Shown: positions 42,901-52,067, counted from the first letter of the stretch. The stretch: DNA of 64,000 nt from Coriobacteriia bacterium (GCA_003149935.1 QAMH01000008.1:62001-126000); one strand, 5' to 3'. Translations and numbers: made by a program. The notes: generated by a model not told the origin, from the letters alone.

Positions 42901-43012
42901 CCCCCAAGGGGGCGACCCGATAATTCGGGCGCCCCCTCGAAACCGCAGGCGTATCGAACTGGGACAAACGACCTGTCCATTTGTCCCAGTCCGTTGCGAT
43001 TCGGATCGTCGT

Positions 43013-43504
43013 CTAGACGGCGTCCTCCTCGTACTCGCCAACCTTGGCGTCTGCGCGGTGGGCACCGAAGGTCGAAGCACCAGTGCCGGTGACCTCCATG
43101 GCCGCTGCCTTGTGCGCATCGGTCGCGTTCTCCTGATGGACGAACTCGCCCTTGGCCTCGCGCGGCATGAACTGCGGAACGATGAGCATCTGCTTGGGCT
43201 TTTCCTCAAGCTTCTTCGACAGCTCCTCGACTGTGCCGTAATAGAGGATGTTGGCGAGGCAGTGATGCACGCAGATGGGCTCACGGCCACGCTCGGTGCG
43301 ATCCTTGCACAGGTCGCACAGATCCGTCGGCAGGGGGAAGTAGTTGAAGTTGATGTTGTCATCATCGATGTACCACGGGCCATCGGCATGAACGGCAATG
43401 CCCGTCTTGCCTACCGGGTAGCCATGCTCTTCCTTGCAGGAGACCTGGCACGAACCGCAATTCGTGCAGTACTCGTAATCAATAAGAAGTCCGTAGGTTG
43501 CCAT
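43013..43504 (-). CDS. Small 4Fe-4S ferredoxin subunit of molybdoenzyme 3
   Basis: A 163-aa ferredoxin with CTNCGSCQVSCKEEHG and CDLCKDRTERGREPICVHHC, matching the other two small subunits. It has about 50 extra residues at the C-terminus (after IVPQFMPREAKGEF), rich in Ala/Glu/His and probably flexible. It starts 2 nt after enzyme 3 stops and should be its electron-transfer partner. Confidence 0.9.
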   Translation of the reverse strand: MATYGLLIDYEYCTNCGSCQVSCKEEHGYPVGKTGIAVHADGPWYIDDDNINFNYFPLPTDLCDLCKDRTERGREPICVHHCLANILYYGTVEELSKKLEEKPKQMLIVPQFMPREAKGEFVHQENATDAHKAAAMEVTGTGASTFGAHRADAKVGEYEEDAV

Positions 43505-43506
43505 AT

Positions 43507-45873
43507 TTACACCAGCTTTCCGAATTTTTCCCAGATGAGATTCATGTCGGTGTCATACGACTCGCTCACGGGCTCGACATTACAGATCAGGCACTTGTTG
43601 GGAGCGCCGAATCCCAGCTTGCCCATGCGGCCGTTGGGGCACAGGTTGTTGATCTGCGAGCGGAAGGTGCCGTAGAGGTTCGGCTCGCTGCCTTCCTCCT
43701 CGGGGAACCACCAGCCGTGCTGTCCATGCACGGTCTTCTCGTCCACGGCCTCGGAAACCTTGGCCTTCATGAGAGCCTCGCCAAACATGTTCCAGACGCG
43801 CACCCACTGGCCATCGGCGATGCCCTTCTCCTGCGCCGTCTTGGGATTGATCTCGAGCAGCGGATCGGGATTGAGCTCGCGCGTGTAGGGAATCTGGCGA
43901 TTCTCGGAGTGGAAGAACGCCGTGGTGCGCGCGCCGGTCGTGAGGATGAGGGGATACTCGTCCTTAAGCTCCGGCTTGCTGACCGGGCTGAACTCCGGCT
44001 CGATGTAGTACGGCAGCGGATCCTCGCCAAACTGGTTGTACGCGGTCGACCACAGCTCGACGCGACCAGTCGGGGTGGCAAAGCCAACCTGGCCGTCCTG
44101 GCGCAGCAGGCCCTTCTCGTACTTGTAGTACTCGATGGGCACCTGGGCGACGACGCACTTGGAAACCTCGTCGAAGGTCTCGCCATGGTTCTCGACACCC
44201 AGACGGAAGGCCTCGACGAGCTCGTGCTCGTTGGCCCACTTGGAGAAGCGCTCCGGATGCAGGTACTTGCCCAGACGATAGGCGAGTTCCATGTCGGAGG
44301 GCAGGCCACCGCAGTCGACGGCCTTGTGCATGAAGCCAGCGGTAACCGTGCAGGGCGCATAGTGCGTGAAGACGGTACCCTCGCGCTCGGCGATGGTGGC
44401 GATGGGCAGGAAGATGTCGCAAGTCGCCTGGATGGAGGCGTTCATGAACAGGTCGATGCCGATGCAGAACTCGAGGGACTTGCACAGGGCGTCATGCCAG
44501 CGCTTGGGCTCCATCGAGGTATTCGACAGCGGGTTGGAAGCCATGTAGAAGCCCATGCGGATGGGATACGGCTTGTCGGTCTCGAGTGCCTCGAGCATGA
44601 GGTCGACCTGCGAGTTGAGGATCATGTTGCAGTACGCGGGGTACTGGTCCATGCCGATCATCTTCTGGAAGAGCTCGTCGGGGATGCATTCCTTGTAGCC
44701 GAAGCCGAGCTCGTTGTGGCCGGCATCGGCACCGGGGACGAGCTGGCCGCCCGGGCGGTCGAAGTTGCCGGTGATGGCCTGCAGCGCGATGATGCACTGG
44801 CTGTTCTGCATACCGTCGGTCTTCTGGTCGACGGCGAGGCCCCACATGATGGCGGCCGGCTTGGCCTTCGCGTACATGCGCGCGGCTGCGTAGATCTTCT
44901 CGACGGGAACCTGGCAGATCTCGGCGGCCTTCTCGGGAGGCATCGTGGCGACGCGCTCGGCGAGCTGCTCGAAGCCGTAGCACCAGTACTCGACGAACTC
45001 GTGATCGTAGAGGTCTTCCTTGATGATGATGTCGAGCATGGCCATGGCCAGGGCCGTGTCCGTGCCGGCACGCAGCTGGATGAAGATGTCAGCGCGAGCG
45101 GACAGCCAGTTGACGCGCGGATCGATCTGGATGAGGCGGGTGCCGCGACGCATGGCATCGACGACCGCATGGCCGAAGAAGCCGTCGGGGTTGGACTCGA
45201 GCGGAGCCTTGCCCCACATGACCAGAACCTCGGTCAGGGTGTAGCGCTCGTCATCCCAGCGATCGGGCAGGGCGCCGGCGTAGTCCCACTCGGAGTAGGT
45301 GGAACCGGTGATGTAGGCCGCCGCCGCAAGACGCGGGGTGTAACAAGCGTAACCGGACTGCATGTAGCAGTAGTTGGGAGTGCCGAACACCATGGTGGGA
45401 TACAGCGACATGGTGCCGCCCTCGCGGCCGGTACCGGACATGCCGATGATGGACTCGGGACCGTACTGGTCGACGATGCGCTCGTAGTTCTCCTTGATGA
45501 TGGCGAACGCCTCGTCCCAGGAGCACTCCTCCCAGGCATCCGCGTTGCCGCGCTGGGAGCGGTCACGCTTCATCGGGGTGAGGATGCGGGCAGGGCTGTA
45601 GACGTAATCCTTCAGCGTGATGCACCTCGGGCACAGACGACCCTGGGTGACGGGATGGTTCTCGTCGCCCTCGACGTGCTCGAGCCTGCCGTCCTCGTTG
45701 ACGTAGAGCTTGAGACCGCAGCCTACCGGATGGCATCCCGGAGGCGACCACGGGCAGGTACGAGTCACGGTGTAGTCGCCGTCCTCGTAGCGCCAGGGCT
45801 TGCCGATGTCATTGACGTCGGCAAGAGAATCCAGCTTCACTACTGGAGCGGCCTTGTAATCACTTAACTCCAT
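43507..45873 (-). CDS. Molybdopterin (bis-MGD) oxidoreductase 3
   Basis: A 788-aa member, the most divergent of the four. Iron-sulphur cysteines are CPWSPPGCHPVGC and LCPRC. The candidate Mo ligand is the cysteine in SGYACYTPRL. The cofactor domain includes TPTGRVELWS and HGWWFPEEEGSEPNLY. No signal peptide is present. ATG 45873 has AAGGAGAG 7 nt upstream; upstream frame codons are not credible. TorD-like and DUF1883-like genes precede it and its ferredoxin follows. Confidence 0.88.
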   Translation of the reverse strand: MELSDYKAAPVVKLDSLADVNDIGKPWRYEDGDYTVTRTCPWSPPGCHPVGCGLKLYVNEDGRLEHVEGDENHPVTQGRLCPRCITLKDYVYSPARILTPMKRDRSQRGNADAWEECSWDEAFAIIKENYERIVDQYGPESIIGMSGTGREGGTMSLYPTMVFGTPNYCYMQSGYACYTPRLAAAAYITGSTYSEWDYAGALPDRWDDERYTLTEVLVMWGKAPLESNPDGFFGHAVVDAMRRGTRLIQIDPRVNWLSARADIFIQLRAGTDTALAMAMLDIIIKEDLYDHEFVEYWCYGFEQLAERVATMPPEKAAEICQVPVEKIYAAARMYAKAKPAAIMWGLAVDQKTDGMQNSQCIIALQAITGNFDRPGGQLVPGADAGHNELGFGYKECIPDELFQKMIGMDQYPAYCNMILNSQVDLMLEALETDKPYPIRMGFYMASNPLSNTSMEPKRWHDALCKSLEFCIGIDLFMNASIQATCDIFLPIATIAEREGTVFTHYAPCTVTAGFMHKAVDCGGLPSDMELAYRLGKYLHPERFSKWANEHELVEAFRLGVENHGETFDEVSKCVVAQVPIEYYKYEKGLLRQDGQVGFATPTGRVELWSTAYNQFGEDPLPYYIEPEFSPVSKPELKDEYPLILTTGARTTAFFHSENRQIPYTRELNPDPLLEINPKTAQEKGIADGQWVRVWNMFGEALMKAKVSEAVDEKTVHGQHGWWFPEEEGSEPNLYGTFRSQINNLCPNGRMGKLGFGAPNKCLICNVEPVSESYDTDMNLIWEKFGKLV

Positions 45874-45962
45874 TGCTTCACTCTCCTTCTCCTTCTTAAC
45901 GGCACGGCCTTTCCTCCTGGCCGCACCGCAATAACCAAAATCGCGTATGCGATGCGTGCGAT

Positions 45963-45986
45963 GCGGGGTCTGTCCCCTTCCTCCCA
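45963..45986. repeat. Single family A copy behind the DUF1883-like gene
   Basis: GGGGTCTGTCCCCTTCCTCC directly adjoining the stop codon (TGA on the minus strand). Between it and the enzyme 3 start is a GC-rich imperfect hairpin near 45901-45928. Confidence 0.85.
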
Positions 45987-46307
45987 TCAGCTGTCGAGTA
46001 CGGAGTCCTCGATGAGACGAACGTTGAACTCCGCGGTACCCGAGTAGGTGTTGGGATTGATGATCACGTGCCACTGCGCTTCGCGCGGCAGCTTGAAACG
46101 ATATGGCGATGAGGTAAGCCGGCCCGAAAAGGCGCTGCAATCCTCATCCGTCTTGTACAGCTCGTAATTCTCGTGATCCATGATCTTGACTGCGACGGAT
46201 CGGGTGATGGTGATGACGATGCTCTGGCCAGGACCGGCAACGCCGAGGTCGTACTCGACCTCGCGCATGTTCCAGTCACGACCGTCCGGACCGTGATCCT
46301 GCGTCAT
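45987..46307 (-). CDS. DUF1883-like small protein
   Basis: A 106-aa protein resembling DUF1883: a beta-rich domain with VVITIT-like strands, MDHENYELYK, then SSPYRFKLPREAQWHVIIN and an NTYSGTAEFNVRL ending. Function unknown. ATG 46307 has GGAGGAGG and overlaps the TorD-like stop codon by 4 nt, so it is translated with the chaperone and may serve the same enzyme. Confidence 0.65.
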   Translation of the reverse strand: MTQDHGPDGRDWNMREVEYDLGVAGPGQSIVITITRSVAVKIMDHENYELYKTDEDCSAFSGRLTSSPYRFKLPREAQWHVIINPNTYSGTAEFNVRLIEDSVLDS

Positions 46308-47011
46308 TGCGCATCCTCCTCCCCGCTCGCGCACTGCGTGCGCAGATACTCCGCATCAAGCTCGAGCCAGCCTTGCGTCATCTCGAGCAAACCGAGGTAG
46401 AAGTCCGTCTCGGCAAACTGCTCCACCGCGTTCCTGAAGCTCTCCACCCACGAAAGCAAGTGGTTCTCCAGAAACTCGAGCTCCTTCTCTTGCGTCCCGC
46501 GCACGACCGAATGCTCGTCATCGCGCAGGGCGACAAGCTCGCTGTTGGCCATGTACTGCATGAACTCGAGCTCGCATGCGATGTGGTCCTCGGCAATGAG
46601 GCGATCGCGCGTGGGGCTGAACATGCAGGAACGGAACACGTCGGAAACCTCGGCGCAGTGGTCTCCCCCGAGCGATTTGGCGCCCGTACGATAAATTGAC
46701 TCGTACGGATAGGCGGCGTTTCTGCCAGCCTCGTCCGCCTTCTCGGGATCAACGCCGTAGCCGAGGAACGCCAGGCAATAGTCGATGGCAAGAGCCGACT
46801 TGGCACGATCAAGATCATCGACGGCATCCAGGTACGAACGCAGGCGCGCATAGCCCGAATCGAAGAGCGCGTTGCCCGTCGACTCGACGGCCGGGCTGTC
46901 GATGAGATCGCCAACAAGCTCGCGATCGAGCTCGCTTCTGAACAGGCGCGACAGCATCGCGTAGTTGTCGCATCTGTCTTCGGTTTGCTGCATCAGAGCC
47001 TGCTGATCCAT
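46304..47011 (-). CDS. TorD/DmsD-like molybdoenzyme chaperone
   Basis: A 235-aa all-helical protein of the TorD/DmsD/NarJ type, with YAMLSRLFRSELDREL at the start, AIDYCLAFLGYGV, YPYESIY and EDHIACELEFMQYMANSE. Such chaperones bind the apo-molybdoenzyme before cofactor insertion. Here the enzymes have no Tat signal, so a folding role is more likely than an export check. ATG 47011 was chosen because the upstream frame is repeat DNA. Confidence 0.85.
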   Translation of the reverse strand: MDQQALMQQTEDRCDNYAMLSRLFRSELDRELVGDLIDSPAVESTGNALFDSGYARLRSYLDAVDDLDRAKSALAIDYCLAFLGYGVDPEKADEAGRNAAYPYESIYRTGAKSLGGDHCAEVSDVFRSCMFSPTRDRLIAEDHIACELEFMQYMANSELVALRDDEHSVVRGTQEKELEFLENHLLSWVESFRNAVEQFAETDFYLGLLEMTQGWLELDAEYLRTQCASGEEDAQ

Positions 47012-47046
47012 CGAAATCCCGTCCTCACTCGCCTTGCGGTGACAAT

Positions 47047-47150
47047 CAAGGGTCTGCCCCCTTGTTGCCACCTGCGGTGATCCGAAGGGGTCTGTCCCCC
47101 TATCGCCACCTGCGGTGCTCGAAGGTCTGTCCCCCGAGCACCACCGTCGC
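47047..47150. repeat. Family A repeats between chaperone and ferredoxin genes
   Basis: Three cores at about 47049 (variant GGGTCTGCCCCC), 47087 and 47122, separated by CCACCTGCGGTG-containing spacers. Confidence 0.88.
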
Positions 47151-47179
47151 ACCTCGTGCATCGAGATGCCGTCTACCTG

Positions 47180-47527
47180 CTAGTACTGGTAGGGCTTGGG
47201 CACGAAGAGCACCTGGTTGGGCTTCTCCTCGAGCTCCTTGGCCAGATCCTCGACCGTGCCCCACTGCATGACACCTGCGAGGCAGTGATGCACGCAGAAG
47301 GGCTGCTGGCCCTTGTCCGTGCGCTCGACGCAGAGGTCGCACAGGCGGGTCGGGGTCGGAATCTTGTTCCAGTTGAACTTGCCATCCGAGCACTCCCAGG
47401 GGCCATCATCGAGAACGCGAATGCCCCACTGCCCCACGGGGATGTTGTGAATCTCCTTGCACGCGACCTCGCAAGACTGGCAGCCCGTGCAGAACTCGTA
47501 ATCGATAAGCAGACCGTAGGCCGTCAT
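47180..47527 (-). CDS. Small 4Fe-4S ferredoxin subunit of molybdoenzyme 4
   Basis: A 115-aa ferredoxin with CTGCQSCEVACKEIH and CDLCVERT...CVHHCLAGV. It is nearly superimposable on the enzyme 1 ferredoxin in length and motif spacing (shared DYEFCTGCQSCEVAC). It begins directly after the enzyme 4 stop codon. It should carry electrons to that enzyme from a cytoplasmic donor; no membrane anchor subunit is present. Confidence 0.9.
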   Translation of the reverse strand: MTAYGLLIDYEFCTGCQSCEVACKEIHNIPVGQWGIRVLDDGPWECSDGKFNWNKIPTPTRLCDLCVERTDKGQQPFCVHHCLAGVMQWGTVEDLAKELEEKPNQVLFVPKPYQY

Positions 47528-49867
47528 CTAGATCACCAACTTTCCGAAGTGGTCCCAAACCTCCATCATGTCGGTGTCGTAGTTCTCCGACACCGGCTTC
47601 ACGCTGCAGATGAGGCACTTGAACGGCGCGCCGAATCCGAGCTTGCCAACCATGAAGTGAGGGATGAGCTCGTTGATGTTGGAACGCCACACCTCGTACA
47701 GGCTGGGCTCCTCGGGATCCTTCTCCGGGAACCAGAAGCCATGCTGCGCATGCACGACGCCAGGCTTCACGATCTGGGAGACCTTCGCCTTCAGGACGCA
47801 CTTGCCAAACGGGCTGGCAACCTCGACCCACTGGCCGTCGGCGATGCCGTACTTGAGCGCATCCTCGGGGTTGATCTCGATCAGCGGATCGGGATTCATC
47901 TCGCGCAGGTACGGAATCTGCTTGCCCTCGGAATGGAAGTAGCAGTACGTGCGAGCGCCCGTCGTGAGGACGAAGGGATACTCCTCCATCTTCTCGGGCG
48001 TGGACACAGGCGAGAGCTGCGGCTCCTCGTAATACGGCAGCGGATCCTCGCCGAACTGCCTGAACATCGTCGAGTAGAGCTCGACGCGGCCGGTCGGCGT
48101 GTTGAAGCCGGGCATACCATCGGGACGCAGGCGACCGGACTCGTACTTGTAGTAGCCGCACATCTCGGTCTTCTGGTGGACGACCTCCTCGCGCAGCTGC
48201 TCGAAGGACTTCTTGTACGCGAGACGGTAGTCAGCCAGGAAGTCGTAGTAGTCCTTGTACTTCTCGAAGTTGATGGGCATGCAGCGCAGGCCGAGCTCGT
48301 AGAAGATCTCGCAGTCGCCCTTGCAGTCGCCCACCGTGATGGACTTGTTGACGGCACCGGCCATGATCGGCGATGCGCCATAGTGCGTGTACACGACGGT
48401 GTCATGCTCGACGGTCGAGGACAGCGGGAGGAAGATCTCGCAGGTTGCCTGGATCGTCGGGGTCATCCACACGTCGATGCCGAAGCACCACTCGAGGTTC
48501 TTGACCATCGCATCATGCCAACGCTTGGGCTGGGCGGCGCAAGTGCCGGCAAGGAAGTTCGTGTCCTCGAAGACGCCCATCTTGAACGGGTAGTACTTGG
48601 CATCGTCGCCCGCCTCGAGCGCATCAAGCACCATGTCGCACTGCGCGTTGAGGACGAGGCCGACATATGCCGGATACTCCTTGATACCGAGAATCTTGCT
48701 CTGGAGCTCGGGACCGAGGTTGTTCCAGCCGAAGCCGAGCTCGAGGCCGTCGTTGACGTCGCCGATGAGCTGGCCACCGGGCACGTCGATGTTTCCGGTG
48801 ATGGCCTCGAGAGCCATGATGCAGTGACCGGCCTGAACGCCGTTGGACTTCTGGTCGATGGCCAGGCCCCAGGCGATCTGCGCGGGCTTGGCCGCGGCGT
48901 AGACGCGGGCGGCCTCGCGAATCTGGTTCGCATCGAGACCGCAGATCTCAGCTGCCTTCTCGGCGGGCATCTCCTTGACGCGCTCGGCGAGCTGCTCGAA
49001 GCCGTAGCACCACTTCTCGACGAAGTCGTGGTCGTAGAGGTCCTCCTCGATGATGACGTTGAGCATGGCCATGCCGAGGGCGGCGTCGGTGCCGGGACGC
49101 AGGCGCAGGTGCCAGTCGGCACGCGTGGAGACCCAGTTGACGCGTGGGTCGATGCTCATGAGCTTGGAGCCGCGGCGCATCATGTCGATGGCGGCGTGGC
49201 CGAAGAGGCCGTCACCGTTGGACGGAAGGGGCTCCTTGCCCCAGAACACGATGAGCTCGGGAAGCTTGAACATCGGATCGTCATAGCGGCCGAGCAGACC
49301 ACCGGCGTAGTCCATTTCGGGATAGGTCGCGCCCATGACGTAGGTCGTGCCCGCGACACGCGGGATGTAGCAGGAATAGCCGGACTGCGTGTAGCAGGCG
49401 TTGGGAGTACCCAGGCATGCATGCGCATACGCGGGAAGCATGGGGCCACCCTCGCGACCGGTACCACCCATGACCAGGATGGACTCGGCACCATACTTGT
49501 CCTTGAAGTACTTCACCTTCTCGGCGATGGTGTCATATGCCTCGTCCCAGGTGATGCGCTCCCACTTGTTCTTGCCGCGGTCCTCGCGGGCGCGCTTCAT
49601 GGGGTACAGGACGCGATCCGGATTGTAGACGTAGTCGCGGATGGTCAGGCAGCGGACACAGAGACGGCCGTTGGTGATGGGGTGGTTCTCATCGCCCTCG
49701 ACGCGCACGAGCTCACCATTGGAGTTCACGTAGGTCTTGATGCCGCATCCGGTCGGATGGCATCCCGGAGGAGACCAAGCGCAACCGCGGGTGACGGTGA
49801 GGCCGTCTTCTTCGAAGCGCCATGGCTTGCCAAGATCGGCAGTGCCCTGACCTTTGAAAATCTTCAT
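47528..49867 (-). CDS. Molybdopterin (bis-MGD) oxidoreductase 4
   Basis: A 779-aa catalytic subunit. Iron-sulphur cysteines are Cys29, Cys36, Cys41 and Cys70, with an additional Cys73. The candidate Mo-ligand is Cys166 in SGYSCYIPRV. Cofactor-domain stretches TPTGRVELYS and HGFWFPEKDPEEPSLY are at the C-terminus. It is the closest paralogue of enzyme 2. No signal peptide. ATG 49867 follows AAAGGAAAG. The MFS transporter and miniprotein upstream suggest import of its substrate. Confidence 0.88.
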   Translation of the reverse strand: MKIFKGQGTADLGKPWRFEEDGLTVTRGCAWSPPGCHPTGCGIKTYVNSNGELVRVEGDENHPITNGRLCVRCLTIRDYVYNPDRVLYPMKRAREDRGKNKWERITWDEAYDTIAEKVKYFKDKYGAESILVMGGTGREGGPMLPAYAHACLGTPNACYTQSGYSCYIPRVAGTTYVMGATYPEMDYAGGLLGRYDDPMFKLPELIVFWGKEPLPSNGDGLFGHAAIDMMRRGSKLMSIDPRVNWVSTRADWHLRLRPGTDAALGMAMLNVIIEEDLYDHDFVEKWCYGFEQLAERVKEMPAEKAAEICGLDANQIREAARVYAAAKPAQIAWGLAIDQKSNGVQAGHCIMALEAITGNIDVPGGQLIGDVNDGLELGFGWNNLGPELQSKILGIKEYPAYVGLVLNAQCDMVLDALEAGDDAKYYPFKMGVFEDTNFLAGTCAAQPKRWHDAMVKNLEWCFGIDVWMTPTIQATCEIFLPLSSTVEHDTVVYTHYGASPIMAGAVNKSITVGDCKGDCEIFYELGLRCMPINFEKYKDYYDFLADYRLAYKKSFEQLREEVVHQKTEMCGYYKYESGRLRPDGMPGFNTPTGRVELYSTMFRQFGEDPLPYYEEPQLSPVSTPEKMEEYPFVLTTGARTYCYFHSEGKQIPYLREMNPDPLIEINPEDALKYGIADGQWVEVASPFGKCVLKAKVSQIVKPGVVHAQHGFWFPEKDPEEPSLYEVWRSNINELIPHFMVGKLGFGAPFKCLICSVKPVSENYDTDMMEVWDHFGKLVI

Positions 49868-49972
49868 GCTCTTTCCTTTCCTCTTCTCTCTCAACCAGCA
49901 TTGCCACTTCGTACCTGTGATTCGGTCATCGACCGATGACGCCTGTGCCGACAAAAGCCGGCATGCGTCTAC

Positions 49973-50170
49973 CTAGGACGACTGGCCCGGGGCGGCAGGA
50001 GCACCGGGGGCAGCAGGTGCGCCGGGGGCTCCGGGTGCACCGGAGGCAGCGGGCGCACCGGGAGCGCCGGGGGCTCCGGGAGCTCCAGGTGCGGCGGCGT
50101 CTTCGGGATCGCCGGGAACGAAATACGGGTTATCACCCTCGGACTCGAAACTTGCGGGCCTGAAACACAT
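49973..50170 (-). CDS. Collagen-like miniprotein (Gly-Ala-Pro repeats)
   Basis: A 65-aa protein starting MCFRPASFESEGDNPYF, followed by about a dozen GAP triplets (PGAPGAPGAPGAP) to the end. It has one cysteine. ATG 50170 follows AAAGGAG. It sits 105 bp upstream of enzyme 4 in the same direction. The MC start recalls the zinc-ribbon miniprotein before enzyme 2 (MCYPC). Function unknown. Confidence 0.65.
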   Translation of the reverse strand: MCFRPASFESEGDNPYFVPGDPEDAAAPGAPGAPGAPGAPAASGAPGAPGAPAAPGAPAAPGQSS

Positions 50171-50545
50171 ACGCGCCTCTCCTTTCAAAAGAGACGGGAC
50201 GTCCTTCCGCGGAAGAACCGCTGTGCGAGGAAGCCGTCCCATTGAGCCAAGTAGCTCATGTCAACTCGAGAAATTCGCTCTCGAAACATTCCGATGTCGC
50301 TGGGGAATTGCGACGGGTACAAACTAAGGCTCAGGTGCGTGAGTTGAGAATCGTACACAGGTGCGGAAATCGTGGACCCCCTTGCGAAATACCCTCGTAC
50401 TTCGCGTCTGATATTGCGTTCACAGACGCTTGTGACCAGGGGTTTGCACGATTCAATTCGAGCTTTCTTTCGCGATGCTCGAAGGGCAAAGAACGCACGA
50501 AAGGATGCGCCGTCTCGAAAGACGACGCATCTCGCGTGCTTGAAA
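50171..50545. other. Gene-free stretch between MFS gene and miniprotein
   Basis: About 375 bp with no credible gene. It holds a perfect 12-bp palindrome CTTCCGCGGAAG (50204-50215), 34 nt before the miniprotein start, and a near-perfect stem GATGCGCCGTC/GACGACGCATC (50504-50531) 15 nt after the MFS stop codon. The stem may end the MFS transcript. The palindrome is an operator candidate. Confidence 0.45.
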
Positions 50546-51787
50546 CTACTGAAGCTTGAGCTTCTTCTGGACGCCAAAGGCGAAGTAGATGATGAGGCAG
50601 ATGATGTACAGGGGCACCATGCCGATGAGCGAGCCCATGCTCCAACCCCACATGACGATGGCGTTGCCGATGATGAGCGCGCCAATGGTCATGCCGATGT
50701 TCTGCGTAAACGCCATGAATGCGTTTGCCGCGGGGATATCGGCGTCCTCGACGGTGTTGGGCGTGAACTGCCACAGGATGGACGGGACAGCGCCGCCGAC
50801 GATACCGGCAAGGATGGACAGCGGGTAGTACAGCATCGGGTCTTTAAGCTGGAAGACCAGGGCGGTGTAGATGACGGCGACGATCAGGCCAACGAGCAGG
50901 ACCCAGCGATGGTTGTTCCACTTCTGGGTAATCCAGCCGGAAATGGGGGGCGTGAGAGCACCCATCAAGCCGAACAACGAGAAGATGGCGTTTGCCAGAA
51001 CGAGTGACGCATCGAGCTGCGTGGTGAGGTACTGGACGATGAAGCCGTTGATCGCCATGAAGGCGGCTTCGTCGAACAGGAAGATGAGGGCCAGCGCCCA
51101 CAGCATCGGGCTCTTGAGGGCACGCGTGATGCTCGCCTTCTTGGTGCCCGTGGGATCCTCCGCGTTTTCGACCTGGTCGAGATCGAGCGGCCTGCGGTAG
51201 AACAGGATGAACAAGACGCCGACGACAAGATCATAGACGGCGGTGCCCCACCAGATGCCCGCCATGTCGACGCCCATGGACTCGTTGAGCCAGCCGAAGA
51301 GAAGCGGGCAGACGCACATGCAGACGGCAACCCACATCGACCAGATGGACAGCGGAAGCGAACGCTTCCTCGGCGAGAACCACGGGCCGATTGACGAAGC
51401 GCCCACGACGCCCATGATGCCGAACGACGCGCCCTCGACGACGCGGCTTATGACGAACACCGTCATGTTGGTTCCGGCCGTCGCACCCATGATGGAGCCG
51501 ACGACGCCGCAGCCGACGGCGATGGCGACGGACCCCTTCATGCCGAGCTTGTTCACGAGGCCCGTGGTGGGGAACGCCATGATGAAGCCCATGATGTAGA
51601 AGGACGCGACGATCAGGCCGAAGGTTGCCTCGTTGATCTGGAAGTTCATGCAGACAATTGGTGCGAGCGAAATCGCCTTGGCCATGTTGGAGCCCGGAAC
51701 GAAGCCCACCAACATGGTGAACAGCACGACTACCCAACCATAGCTGCCGTCTATGCACTTTGACTTATCAAGTGATGTTTCTGACAT
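50546..51787 (-). CDS. Major facilitator superfamily transporter (OFA-like)
   Basis: A 413-aa membrane protein with about 12 helices in two sets of six. It has the conserved loop 2-3 region GLVNKLGMKGSVA and PWFSPRKRSLPLS between helices. This type resembles oxalate/formate antiporter-like MFS proteins. Position upstream of enzyme 4 suggests import of its aromatic or carboxylate substrate, or export of the product. The start has AGAGGAGGAG. Confidence 0.85.
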   Translation of the reverse strand: MSETSLDKSKCIDGSYGWVVVLFTMLVGFVPGSNMAKAISLAPIVCMNFQINEATFGLIVASFYIMGFIMAFPTTGLVNKLGMKGSVAIAVGCGVVGSIMGATAGTNMTVFVISRVVEGASFGIMGVVGASSIGPWFSPRKRSLPLSIWSMWVAVCMCVCPLLFGWLNESMGVDMAGIWWGTAVYDLVVGVLFILFYRRPLDLDQVENAEDPTGTKKASITRALKSPMLWALALIFLFDEAAFMAINGFIVQYLTTQLDASLVLANAIFSLFGLMGALTPPISGWITQKWNNHRWVLLVGLIVAVIYTALVFQLKDPMLYYPLSILAGIVGGAVPSILWQFTPNTVEDADIPAANAFMAFTQNIGMTIGALIIGNAIVMWGWSMGSLIGMVPLYIICLIIYFAFGVQKKLKLQ

Positions 51788-51849
51788 AACTCCTCCTCTT
51801 TCCTCGATAACACATTCCCTCCCCAGCTGGCGTCATTTTTGAAGCGCCA

Positions 51850-51899
51850 GCGCCCCGAGCCGCACAACTCGGGTGTGGGGCGCGTGCGTATAAACGCAC
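51850..51899 (-). promoter_or_regulatory. Competing stem-loops in the MFS leader
   Basis: Within the upstream region of the MFS gene, GCGCCCC/GGGGCGC (51850-51856, 51877-51883) and CCCGAG/CTCGGG (51854-51859, 51868-51873) share bases and exclude each other. A third stem GTGCGT/ACGCAC lies at 51884-51899. This could be a switchable leader. Confidence 0.4.
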
Positions 51900-52067
51900 G
51901 TGTCCTTGGGGTTTATTGTCCGAGGATTATTTGAGGTCGAGAATTGGTCGCAAATGTGGAAATTTTGTGATTGGTCTCCAAATGCCCCGTTCAGGATATG
52001 GAACCTCAGGTATGAGGGCTGGCGCATGATGGTTTTGAGGAGCGAGTGCGCCAAGGGGCGATGGTGA

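Noticed and set aside
47156..49939. A 927-codon open frame on the plus strand
   Set aside because: It is antisense to molybdoenzyme 4 and its ferredoxin. Its composition is Leu/Gly/Asp/Arg-rich without motifs, as expected of the mirror frame of a high-GC gene. Similar long antisense frames at 43498-45867, 23529-25274, 22174-23427, 31888-33570 and 15716-17005 were dropped for the same reason.
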